Positions 1-6,016 of a stretch of 6,018 nt of DNA are shown piece after piece (within the stretch, counting starts at the first letter, position 1; every line of letters begins with the position of its first letter). The notes below the pieces were generated by a model. It worked only from the letters and a program-made list of their open reading frames with translations, was not told the origin of the DNA and ran no database searches. Both the position numbers and the translations under genes were made by a program. The stretch is taken from NCBI GenBank assembly GCA_017648235.1, contig JAGCIZ010000288.1:1-6018 (forward strand). Reading direction: 5' to 3'. The DNA is from Paludibacteraceae bacterium (GTDB lineage Bacteria; Bacteroidota; Bacteroidia; Bacteroidales; Paludibacteraceae).

Positions 1-71
1 ACTTGTTGAGCCAACGTTTTTGTTGTGCAGAGCAATAAACCCAAAATAACTGATATGATAAATTTTTTCAT
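1..71 (-). CDS. Exported protein, N-terminal fragment (runs off left edge)
   Basis: Only the first 23 codons and two bases of the next are present. They start at an ATG at 71-69 and encode a classic Sec signal peptide. It has Lys-Lys at residues 2-3 and a hydrophobic core IISVILGLLL (5-14). A plausible signal peptidase I site follows TLA at 19-21, just before Gln-Gln. Cys15 sits in LLLC, which lacks the small residue needed before a lipobox cysteine, so I read this as a periplasmic or outer-membrane protein and not a lipoprotein. A strong Shine-Dalgarno AGGAGG lies 8 bp upstream. The start is 22 bp after the stop of the lipoprotein gene on the same strand, so the two are probably co-transcribed and may work together. 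The mature domain lies outside the window and its family cannot be told. Confidence 0.82.
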   Translation of the reverse strand, partial: MKKFIISVILGLLLCTTKTLAQQ

Positions 72-79
72 TTTTCTTT

Positions 80-85
80 CCTCCT
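80..85 (-). promoter_or_regulatory. Strong Shine-Dalgarno site for the truncated exported gene
   Basis: The minus strand reads AGGAGG, 8 bp before the ATG at 71-69, within the longer purine run AGAAGGAGGAAAG. It lies wholly in the 22-bp gap after the lipoprotein stop codon, so it can serve only the downstream gene. None of the other starts in the window has such a site; they have A-rich leaders instead. It fixes the start of the truncated gene. Confidence 0.75.
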
Positions 86-93
86 TCTAAAAA

Positions 94-1872
94 TTATTCC
101 CCAAGTACATTACCTGTATATCCGCCTTTGGCAAACAACTTTATTTTTACAGCAAAAGAGTCTGCATCTTGGAAATAAGTGTTTTCGCCAGTCATTTTTT
201 CAGAACCAACTTTTGCATTGTAGGTGATGTAAGCAGCATCTTGCAATTGTTTTATTGTGGTTTCAGAAACTTTTACTCTAAAGTTTTCAGAAACAATCGG
301 ACTTCCAGTTACTTCTCCTATATTATTCTTTTGTGGAGCTTTTATCATAAATGTTTCTTTATTAAGTTCGGAATCAATAATTTTCCCTGTGGCATCGTGT
401 AAATTGAGAGAAAATTCAACGCCAAGAGGTAAGCCGTTGGTAAACTGAAGCCCAAGTTCAGCCTCATCAAGGAAAGCAGTAAGATCTAAATCTTCGCCTA
501 AACTAAATCCTTTGATCGTGTCGGTATAAATGTAATAAGACCCTTCGCGCAAGTTTACAGGAACCTCGAGATGAATGTCGCATTCTAATTTTGCATCCTT
601 TGTCAAAAAACCACTTCCTGTTGCATTAGAAATGTCTATGCTAAAGAAGAAATCAAACATGTCGGGTTGGAATTCTGGTTGGAAAAGAGCTGCAATATTT
701 CCCTGTTTTTTATTTAAAAGTATTTTTGTTTGTGCTGGATAACCCGAGAAAGGCTCCTGTGGACTATTTGGATTTAACGAAAAGAATTTCACTCCATTTT
801 CTCCATCTTCATCAGCATGGAACATTACGTTTTGATATTTCTCACCATATTTGTATTCCCAGTTCTCCCAAGTTTTTCCTTCTTCTGGGTCTGGTATATC
901 TCGACGATACCCTCTCATTGAATCCATAGTTATTTTAAGAGGAACACCGATGTCATAATTTTTTAGTGTTAGATCAAGATTTATTTCCTCAAACATCAAA
1001 CTACCTTCTGATTTTCCTGCATTCAAATCTTTTAGCAAGTCGAAACTCATTGCAGCATGAGTTTTTGCTAAGTTAGCATCGGCAGTGAATGTTCCCCAAA
1101 CGGCTTTGTGCTCGAAAATTTCGTAAGTTACATTGTAACCAATTTGGTCTACATCAGTTATAGTCCCGCTTTTGAATACGGCATCTATTTCTACATCGAA
1201 TGTAAAACCTCCTTTGGTAGTATCCGATGAACTTTGCTGAATTTCCACCATAAAATCGTTGATGTCGAAATAGCAATCTTGGTCGAACAAATCGCTAGAA
1301 GTATATTCTGCTGTTGGAGCTTCTAAGATAATTGGCTCTCGAGTTTTATAATCTTCAAATGGGAAATTTATTTTGAAACTCTTGATTTCAATGTCAGCCC
1401 CTGCAGGTTTGTTCAACCTGATGTACAACCTAGAAGTTTCTATTGCAGCACTATCTATTTTTTCTTCGTTCCCTGCAGTAGAAATGCTAGGAAATTCTAT
1501 GAAAGTAGTAGAATTGATTTTGAAAGGGATAGCTCCTGGATTAGAGAGAGGATAAGTTGCAGAATAGTAATCAGAAAATTTGAAATCTTCTCCTGCTGTT
1601 ACCGTAATGCCGTCTTTGAGCAATTTTATATCTCGGAAAGCAAATTCTCCTTTCGAGTCCATTACAAAGTTGAAATGTCTTCCGTCTGGCTCTAGATTAT
1701 CGCCTGAGTAAACTTTCCCTAACAATTCGGCAAGTCCGAACTTAGCTTCTCCAACTGGAAGACCTAAAGCGAGCCTATAGTCGATGTCGGTATTTGCGGT
1801 AGTAATGTCGTCTTGACAACTGCCTAGCAATAGCACGGCTCCTAACAAAAGAATAGAACTTATTTTTTTCAT
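94..1872 (-). CDS. Large outer-membrane/surface lipoprotein of unrecognised family
   Basis: This encodes 592 residues. The N-terminus is a type II signal peptide: Lys2-Lys3, a hydrophobic core ILLLGAVLLL at 7-16, and lipobox LGSC with the lipidated cysteine at 19. The next residues are Gln-Asp-Asp, an acidic tail resembling the Bacteroidota lipoprotein export signal, so display on the cell surface is plausible. The mature part has no catalytic motif I recognise. It consists largely of alternating polar/hydrophobic stretches suggesting beta-sandwich domains. Similar strand pairs of the form 'Asn-x-Φ-Pro-Φ' recur near residues 305-320 (NYDIGVPLKITM) and 479-490 (NGLPLGVEFSLN), hinting at repeated domains. 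I chose the ATG at 1872. The reading frame extends to a TTG at 1902, but that lies inside the predicted promoter and would put ten extra residues before the signal peptide. A second exported gene follows after 22 bp. The function is unknown. Confidence 0.85.
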   Translation of the reverse strand: MKKISSILLLGAVLLLGSCQDDITTANTDIDYRLALGLPVGEAKFGLAELLGKVYSGDNLEPDGRHFNFVMDSKGEFAFRDIKLLKDGITVTAGEDFKFSDYYSATYPLSNPGAIPFKINSTTFIEFPSISTAGNEEKIDSAAIETSRLYIRLNKPAGADIEIKSFKINFPFEDYKTREPIILEAPTAEYTSSDLFDQDCYFDINDFMVEIQQSSSDTTKGGFTFDVEIDAVFKSGTITDVDQIGYNVTYEIFEHKAVWGTFTADANLAKTHAAMSFDLLKDLNAGKSEGSLMFEEINLDLTLKNYDIGVPLKITMDSMRGYRRDIPDPEEGKTWENWEYKYGEKYQNVMFHADEDGENGVKFFSLNPNSPQEPFSGYPAQTKILLNKKQGNIAALFQPEFQPDMFDFFFSIDISNATGSGFLTKDAKLECDIHLEVPVNLREGSYYIYTDTIKGFSLGEDLDLTAFLDEAELGLQFTNGLPLGVEFSLNLHDATGKIIDSELNKETFMIKAPQKNNIGEVTGSPIVSENFRVKVSETTIKQLQDAAYITYNAKVGSEKMTGENTYFQDADSFAVKIKLFAKGGYTGNVLGE

Positions 1873-1899
1873 ATTTAAAAAAAACTTAGAAATACTGCG

Positions 1900-1907
1900 C
1901 AAAGTTA
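1900..1907 (-). promoter_or_regulatory. Bacteroidota -7 promoter element for the lipoprotein operon
   Basis: The minus strand reads TAACTTTG, an exact match to the TAnnTTTG consensus of the Bacteroidota primary sigma factor. It starts 35 bp before the ATG at 1872, implying a leader of roughly 20 bases. The -33 element is not clear. A TTG within TTGACAC at 1925-1919 leaves a 15-bp spacer, and another TTG at 1934-1932 leaves 24 bp, both just outside the usual spacing. Confidence 0.65.
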
Positions 1908-1972
1908 ATTTTTTTGAGTGTCAATGTGTTACAAAATGAGAACATTTTTCTTTTTTTGACGTAACTTATGAC

Positions 1973-1980
1973 TATTTTTG
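1973..1980 (+). promoter_or_regulatory. Bacteroidota -7 promoter element for argB
   Basis: TATTTTTG matches TAnnTTTG exactly and begins 30 bp before the argB ATG, so the transcript leader would be short (about 15-20 bases), A-rich and without a Shine-Dalgarno. The nearest upstream TTG (1956-1958, in TTTTTGAC) leaves only 14 bp, so the -33 box is uncertain. Together with the minus-strand element at 1900-1907 it makes the 130-bp gap a divergent promoter region. Confidence 0.65.
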
Positions 1981-2002
1981 CAAAAAATAGAGATAAAAAA
2001 GA

Positions 2003-2773
2003 ATGGAATCACTTACGTTGCTAAAAGTTGGGGGCGGAGTTGTAGAGGAACCCAAATCATTGGAAAAATTTTTAGATGACTTTGCGAAAGTTGAAGGACA
2101 AAAGGTGCTTGTTCATGGAGGTGGACGTTCGGCAACCAAAATGGCTGAGCGTTTGGGCGTAGAAACCCAAATGGTAAATGGCAGACGCATTACAAATGCT
2201 CCAATGCTCCAAGTTGTTACTATGGTTTATGGGGGATTGGTCAATAAAAACATTGTTGTACAACTGCAGTCGAGAGGAGTTGATGCTCTTGGACTTACGG
2301 GCGCAGATATGAACTATATGCTTGCCGATAAACGTAAGAATGCAGAGATTGATTATGGTTTTGTGGGTGATGTGAAAAAGGTTGATGCCGGAAAATTGCA
2401 AAATCTTATCAATCAAAACATTGTTCCTATTTTGGCTCCTCTTACTCACGATGGGCAGGGAAATCTTCTAAATACAAATGCTGATACTATAGCAGGAGAG
2501 GCAGCAAAGGCATTAGCAAAGTTGTACGATGTTACGCTTGTTTTTTGTTTCGAGAAAAAAGGCGTTTTGCGCGATGAAAATGACGACGACAGTGTAATTC
2601 CTACGCTAAACAAAGAGGAATTTTTGCGTTATGTGGAGTCTGGAGTTATTCAAGGAGGAATGATTCCTAAACTTCAGAATGCTTTTGAAGCTTTGGAGGC
2701 AGGGGTGAAACGAGTAATCATAACCAAAGCCGATGAAATAAATAAAAACTCTGGCACAACCATTACTTTGTAA
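2003..2773 (+). CDS. argB: Acetylglutamate kinase family (N-acetyl- or N-succinylglutamate kinase)
   Basis: This 256-residue protein has the usual ArgB length and the amino-acid kinase fold. It phosphorylates the side-chain carboxylate of an N-acylated glutamate with ATP, the second step of arginine synthesis, in the cytoplasm. Visible landmarks are the N-terminal LLKVGGG with Lys8 (phosphate binding), the glycine loop HGGG at 38-41, NGRR at 59-62 with the acyl-glutamate-binding arginine, NTNADT at 157-162 with Asn159 and Asp161, and GGMIPK at 218-223 with Lys223. These match the known E. coli Lys8, Arg66, Asn158, Asp162 and Lys217 positions. The glycine loop continues RSAT where most ArgB proteins have PxI. 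I associate this form with Bacteroidota, some of which use succinylated intermediates, so the substrate may be N-succinylglutamate. There is no long N-terminal helix of the type seen in arginine-inhibited hexameric ArgB. No other arg gene is nearby; it has its own promoter and a weak terminator. Confidence 0.95.
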   Translation: MESLTLLKVGGGVVEEPKSLEKFLDDFAKVEGQKVLVHGGGRSATKMAERLGVETQMVNGRRITNAPMLQVVTMVYGGLVNKNIVVQLQSRGVDALGLTGADMNYMLADKRKNAEIDYGFVGDVKKVDAGKLQNLINQNIVPILAPLTHDGQGNLLNTNADTIAGEAAKALAKLYDVTLVFCFEKKGVLRDENDDDSVIPTLNKEEFLRYVESGVIQGGMIPKLQNAFEALEAGVKRVIITKADEINKNSGTTITL

Positions 2774-2780
2774 CGAAGAG

Positions 2781-2815
2781 TTAACAAAGGGAGAAAAAAT
2801 CTTGTTAATTTTTTT
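2781..2815 (+). terminator. Weak intrinsic terminator after argB
   Basis: Arms TTAACAA (2781-2787) and TTGTTAA (2802-2808) form a 7-bp stem with a 14-base loop, followed directly by seven T residues (2809-2815). The stem is AT-rich with one G-C pair, so termination is probably partial. It lies 8 bp after the argB stop and abuts the -7 element of manA, leaving room for some read-through into manA. Confidence 0.45.
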
Positions 2816-2816
2816 A

Positions 2817-2824
2817 TATTTTTG
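2817..2824 (+). promoter_or_regulatory. Bacteroidota -7 promoter element for manA-pgm
   Basis: TATTTTTG is identical to the argB element and is followed by the same CA dinucleotide. It starts 36 bp before the manA ATG, giving an A-rich leader of about 20-25 bases with no Shine-Dalgarno. The nearest TTG (2802-2804) is too close for a standard -33 box and forms part of the argB terminator arm, so the upstream half of the promoter is not resolved. Confidence 0.6.
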
Positions 2825-2852
2825 CAGAAATTAGAAATAACATATAGAAAAA

Positions 2853-3827
2853 ATGAAACTTTATCCATTGAAATTTACGCCCATTTTCAAAGACAAAATT
2901 TGGGGCGGACAAAAAATAAAAACAGTCTTGGGTCGCGATTTTGGCACATTGCCAAACGCAGGAGAAAGTTGGGATATTTCGGGCGTTGATGGCGACGAAT
3001 CGGTAGTATGTAATGGAGCTTTGGCAGGAAACAACTTGGCTGAACTTGTAGAAGTGTACATGGGTGACCTTGTTGGTGATAAGGTTTATGCCAAACATGG
3101 AAATCAATTTCCTCTTTTGGTGAAAGTGATAGATGCCGACGATGCACTGTCTATTCAAGTCCATCCTGACGATGAAATGGCTGCTGAACGTCACAACTCG
3201 TTAGGGAAAACCGAAATGTGGTATTTGTTGGATGCTGACGATGATGCTTCGCTTATCTCTGGTTTTAACGGAGAAATATCAAAGGAAGAATACCTTACTC
3301 GTGTAGAAGATGCAACTCTTGAAGACGCTCTTCGCAGTTATCCTGTGAAAAAAGGCGATGTATTTTTTATGCCTGCAGGTAGAGTTCATGCTATAGGCAA
3401 AGGATGCTTGATTGCTGAGATTCAAGAAACATCTGATATTACATATCGTATCTACGATTTTAATCGTGTCGACGACAATGGAAATCATAGAGAACTTCAT
3501 ACTGAATTGGCAGTTGATGCAATAGATTTTTCGTATGTTGAGAATGCAAATATTCAATATGATTTGAAGGCTAATGAACCTTGCAATGTTGTTGATTGCT
3601 CGCATTTTACAACTAATATTTTGAAAGTAGATGGTTCATTGTCGCGCAATTATGAAGATTTAGACTCTTTTGTGATTTTGATGGGGGCAGAAGGAGAAAT
3701 AACTATTGTTTGTGATGGTTGCGAAGAAACCATTGCAATGGGTGAAAGTGTTTTGATTCCGGCTACTTTGAACAATATCACACTCAAGTCTCAGAACGGA
3801 AAATTATTAGAATGTTACATTAAATAA
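2853..3827 (+). CDS. manA: Mannose-6-phosphate isomerase, type I (short form)
   Basis: This 324-residue, zinc-dependent cupin enzyme interconverts mannose-6-phosphate and fructose-6-phosphate in the cytoplasm. The length fits the short bacterial class (like the roughly 315-residue Bacillus enzyme), not the roughly 390-residue E. coli form. Metal ligands expected for the family are visible: Gln102 and His104 in QVHPDD, Glu121 in GKTEMWY, and His179 in PAGRVHAIG. The catalytic arginine is probably Arg199 in DITYRIYDF. The N-terminus carries the typical KIWGGQ (15-20) and GESWDIS (37-43). The C-terminal region (about 250-324) is the second, degenerate cupin barrel, including MGAEGEITI and GESVLIPA. 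The start has an A-rich leader and a TAnnTTTG promoter element. The phosphohexomutase gene follows 9 bp downstream, indicating an operon for hexose-phosphate interconversion. Direction in vivo (mannose use or supply of mannose for GDP-mannose) cannot be told. Confidence 0.95.
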   Translation: MKLYPLKFTPIFKDKIWGGQKIKTVLGRDFGTLPNAGESWDISGVDGDESVVCNGALAGNNLAELVEVYMGDLVGDKVYAKHGNQFPLLVKVIDADDALSIQVHPDDEMAAERHNSLGKTEMWYLLDADDDASLISGFNGEISKEEYLTRVEDATLEDALRSYPVKKGDVFFMPAGRVHAIGKGCLIAEIQETSDITYRIYDFNRVDDNGNHRELHTELAVDAIDFSYVENANIQYDLKANEPCNVVDCSHFTTNILKVDGSLSRNYEDLDSFVILMGAEGEITIVCDGCEETIAMGESVLIPATLNNITLKSQNGKLLECYIK

Positions 3828-3836
3828 ATAAAAATT

Positions 3837-5579
3837 ATGGAAAATACAGAATTGTTACAACAAGTTACAGCTAAAGCGAACACTTGGCTTAGTGGTAACT
3901 ACGATGAAGAAACCAAGAATGCTATCCGTCAAATGTTGGCTTCTGAAGATAAAACGGAACTGATAGAGTGTTTTTATAAAGACCTTGAATTTGGAACTGG
4001 TGGTTTGAGAGGTATTATGGGTGTAGGATCAAACAGAATGAATATCTACACAGTTGGAGCTGCTACTCAAGGTTTGAGCAACTATTTGAATAAGGAGTTT
4101 GCAGGAAAGCAAATCAGTGTGGTGGTAGGACACGATTGCCGCAATAATAGTCGTCTTTTTGCAGAAATTTCGGCAGATATCTTTTCTGCTAACGGAATAA
4201 AGGTTTATCTTTTTGAATCGCTACGTCCAACTCCTGAGATTTCCTTTGCAATTCGTCAGTTGGGATGCCAAAGCGGAATCATTCTTACGGCAAGTCATAA
4301 CCCAAAAGAATACAATGGCTACAAGGCTTATTGGAGCGATGGAGCGCAAATTATTGCTCCGCACGATAAAAACATTATCGACGAGGTAGAAAAAGTTTCT
4401 ATCAACGATATCAAGTTTACGCCAAACAAAGAACTTATTCAAATCATTGGTGAAGACATCGATAAAGTTTATTTGGAAAATGTAAAAAGTATTTTCCTAT
4501 CACCTGAATCAATTCAACGCAATAAGGATTTGAAAATTGTTTTCACTCCAATTCATGGCACAGGAATTACGTTGATTCCTCGCTGCTTGAAAGAAATTGG
4601 TTTTGAAAATGTGATTCTTGTTGACGAACAATGTGTTGTGAGTGGCGATTTTCCAACGGTAGTTTCTCCAAATCCTGAAGAACCAGCAGCATTGGATATG
4701 GCTATTAAAAAAGCACAAGCAGTTGATGCTGACATTGTGATGGCTTCTGACCCTGACGCCGATCGTATGGGAATTGCGGTAAAGAACGACAAAAACGAAT
4801 GGATCCTTATCAACGGAAACCAAACAGCAATAATGTTTACTTACTATATTTTGAAACGTCGCCAAGAATTAGGAATTCTTAAGTCCGATGATTTTATGGT
4901 AAAAACAATTGTTACTTCGGAACTTTCGAAAAAAATCTGCGATACATTCGGTATAGAAATGTTCGATTGCTACACAGGATTCAAGTGGATTGCAGCTGTA
5001 GTTCGCGACAATGAAGGTAAGCGAAAGTACATCGGTGGAGGAGAAGAAAGTTATGGTTACATGCCTGCTGATTTTGTACGAGATAAGGATGCTGTTTCGA
5101 GTTGTGCTTTGATGGCAGAAATGACAGCTTGGGCTAAAGATAATGGAATGACAATTTTCGAGTTGCTTCAAAAAATTTATCTTGAATTTGGATTTAGCAA
5201 AGAAAAAGGAATTTCTATTGTAAAGAAAGGAAAAACAGGAGCAGAAGAAATTGTGGAAATGATGAAAAATTTCCGTCAAAATCCTCCAAAAGAACTTGCA
5301 GGTTCGGCAGTTGCTGTTGTAAAAGATTATCAAACGCTAAAACAAACAGGTGTAAAAACTGGTGATGTTCAAGATTTGGATTTCCCATGTACAAGCAATG
5401 TGATACAGTATTTCACTGAAGATGGTATAAAAGTTTCTATTCGTCCTTCTGGAACAGAGCCTAAGATTAAGTTCTATGTGGAAGTAACTTGCAAAATGGA
5501 TTGTGTTTGCAATTATGAAAAGGTAGAACAACTTGCTACTGAAAAAATTGAAGCCGTAAAGAAATCTTTAGGAGTTTAA
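3837..5579 (+). CDS. Phosphoglucomutase/phosphomannomutase (alpha-D-phosphohexomutase, PGM2-like)
   Basis: This 580-residue cytoplasmic enzyme moves phosphate between C6 and C1 of a hexose. All four active-site signatures are present: the phosphoserine loop TASHNP (151-156, catalytic Ser153), the magnesium loop DPDADR (305-310), the sugar-binding loop GEESYG (402-407) and the C-terminal phosphate-binding loop RPSGTEPK (536-543). The N-terminal FGTGGLRG (52-59) and the length place it with the ~580-residue subgroup that includes Bacillus PgcA and animal PGM2, not the ~450-residue ManB/GlmM group. The main substrate is therefore more likely glucose-phosphate, with mannose-phosphate and possibly pentose-phosphate as alternatives; sequence alone does not decide. 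The ATG lies 9 bp after the manA stop with an A-rich spacer, so it is the second gene of the manA operon. A strong intrinsic terminator starts 23 bp after its stop. No motif is missing and the frame is intact. Confidence 0.93.
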   Translation: MENTELLQQVTAKANTWLSGNYDEETKNAIRQMLASEDKTELIECFYKDLEFGTGGLRGIMGVGSNRMNIYTVGAATQGLSNYLNKEFAGKQISVVVGHDCRNNSRLFAEISADIFSANGIKVYLFESLRPTPEISFAIRQLGCQSGIILTASHNPKEYNGYKAYWSDGAQIIAPHDKNIIDEVEKVSINDIKFTPNKELIQIIGEDIDKVYLENVKSIFLSPESIQRNKDLKIVFTPIHGTGITLIPRCLKEIGFENVILVDEQCVVSGDFPTVVSPNPEEPAALDMAIKKAQAVDADIVMASDPDADRMGIAVKNDKNEWILINGNQTAIMFTYYILKRRQELGILKSDDFMVKTIVTSELSKKICDTFGIEMFDCYTGFKWIAAVVRDNEGKRKYIGGGEESYGYMPADFVRDKDAVSSCALMAEMTAWAKDNGMTIFELLQKIYLEFGFSKEKGISIVKKGKTGAEEIVEMMKNFRQNPPKELAGSAVAVVKDYQTLKQTGVKTGDVQDLDFPCTSNVIQYFTEDGIKVSIRPSGTEPKIKFYVEVTCKMDCVCNYEKVEQLATEKIEAVKKSLGV

Positions 5580-5602
5580 TAATTGTAAAGGCTGAAAGTA
5601 AG

Positions 5603-5636
5603 AAAAAGAGAGAACCTTGAGGTTCTCTCTTTTTTT
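5603..5636 (+). terminator. Strong intrinsic terminator after the manA-pgm operon
   Basis: GAGAGAACC (5608-5616) and GGTTCTCTC (5621-5629) pair perfectly around a TTGA tetraloop. The flanking A5603-5607 and T5630-5634 can extend this to a 14-bp stem. Seven T residues (5630-5636) follow on the plus strand. On the minus strand the hairpin is followed by TTTTTC, so it may also stop transcription coming from the convergent yqaE side. Confidence 0.88.
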
Positions 5637-5709
5637 AGTTACTCTTCTTAAAAAGATATTCGTTGAGTTGGTTGACCCAATGTTACTTCCAATAACTCTT
5701 TTGTTAAAG

Positions 5710-5736
5710 CGCCATGCTTTTATAGTAGCAATGGCG
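5710..5736 (-). terminator. Hairpin downstream of yqaE-like gene, possible terminator
   Basis: On the minus strand CGCCAT-T-GCT (5736-5727) pairs with AGCATGGCG (5718-5710), giving a 9-bp stem with one bulged base and an 8-base loop. It begins 21 bp after the stop of the 50-residue gene. The following minus-strand sequence is CTTTAAC, a poor T-tract, so it may be a weak terminator or simply a 3'-end-stabilising stem. On the plus strand a run of five T residues lies about eight bases past the stem. Apart from this and the 5603-5636 terminator I see nothing in the 178-bp convergent spacer. Confidence 0.4.
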
Positions 5737-5757
5737 TTAAGACTTTTTATCAATTGA

Positions 5758-5910
5758 TTAATTTTTATTTAATATTACCAAAGCGGCGATGATGCCAGGA
5801 ACCCAACCGCATAAAGTTAACAAGAATACAATTAATATAGATCCACAACCATAATCTATGACTGATAACGGAGGGAAGATGATTGCTAGTAGAACTCTAA
5901 ATAGTGACAT
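5758..5910 (-). CDS. YqaE/Pmp3 family small membrane protein
   Basis: This is a complete 50-residue frame from ATG at 5910-5908 to TAA at 5760-5758. It carries the family hallmark almost end to end: AIIFPPLSV (residues 9-17), GCG at 21-23, then LLTLCGWVPGIIAALVI (30-46). Two hydrophobic segments (about 4-18 and 24-46) are joined by the short DYGCGS turn, matching the two-helix hairpin of the family. Pmp3/YqaE proteins are inner-membrane proteolipids linked to salt or membrane-potential stress in yeast and plants. Their bacterial role is not established. No Shine-Dalgarno is seen and no clear TAnnTTTG element lies in the 52 bp upstream, so it may be expressed from the gene entering at the right edge or from a non-standard promoter. 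It is convergent with the phosphohexomutase gene. Confidence 0.88.
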   Translation of the reverse strand: MSLFRVLLAIIFPPLSVIDYGCGSILIVFLLTLCGWVPGIIAALVILNKN

Positions 5911-5962
5911 AAATGATTGAATTAATTTTGTAAAGATTTTATTTTATTGTTAGTATACATTT

Positions 5963-6016
5963 TTAGAAAATAACGCCCGAACCCAAACATTTTTTGTGTT
6001 CAGTGTCGTAAATTAC
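5963..6016 (-). CDS. Probable 3' end of an MnmA-like tRNA 2-thiouridylase (enters from right edge)
   Basis: One minus-strand frame stays open from the window edge for 17 codons and ends at TAA (5965-5963), reading VIYDTEHKKCLGSGVIF. The pattern 'hydrophobic-x-Tyr-Asp...Cys-Leu-Gly-Gly/Ser-Gly-x-Ile' close to a stop resembles the C-terminus of MnmA, which in E. coli has VFYNGE followed by CLGGGII. MnmA makes the 2-thio group of uridine 34 in certain tRNAs. The other two minus-strand frames are closed by stops within this stretch. If real, this gene lies 52 bp upstream of the YqaE-like gene in the same direction and may be co-transcribed with it. The evidence is a short tail remembered by pattern, so the name is tentative. 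Confidence 0.45.
   Translation of the reverse strand, partial: VIYDTEHKKCLGSGVIF

Noticed and set aside
2814..3194. Minus-strand 126-codon open frame opposite the start of manA
   Set aside because: It overlaps the manA promoter and coding region and has no homology-like pattern; antisense shadow.
4869..5333. Minus-strand 154-codon open frame inside the mutase gene
   Set aside because: It is antisense to a clearly coding region with all mutase motifs. Its Cys/Phe/Asn/Ser-rich translation is typical of a shadow frame.
5568..5753. Minus-strand 61-codon open frame starting at TTG just after the YqaE-like gene
   Set aside because: It runs through both hairpins of the convergent spacer and into the mutase 3' end, has a TTG start with no ribosome site, and has a low-complexity composition with no recognisable motif.
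5923..5930. Plus-strand TAATTTTG resembling a -7 promoter element
   Set aside because: It would point into the 3' end of the probable MnmA-like gene, with no plus-strand gene following in the window. In such AT-rich sequence the match is likely chance.
5979..6001. Inverted repeat GAACCCAAA / TTTGTGTTC with one mismatch
   Set aside because: It lies within the probable coding tail on the minus strand and has no T-tract after it, so I do not call a terminator or element end.
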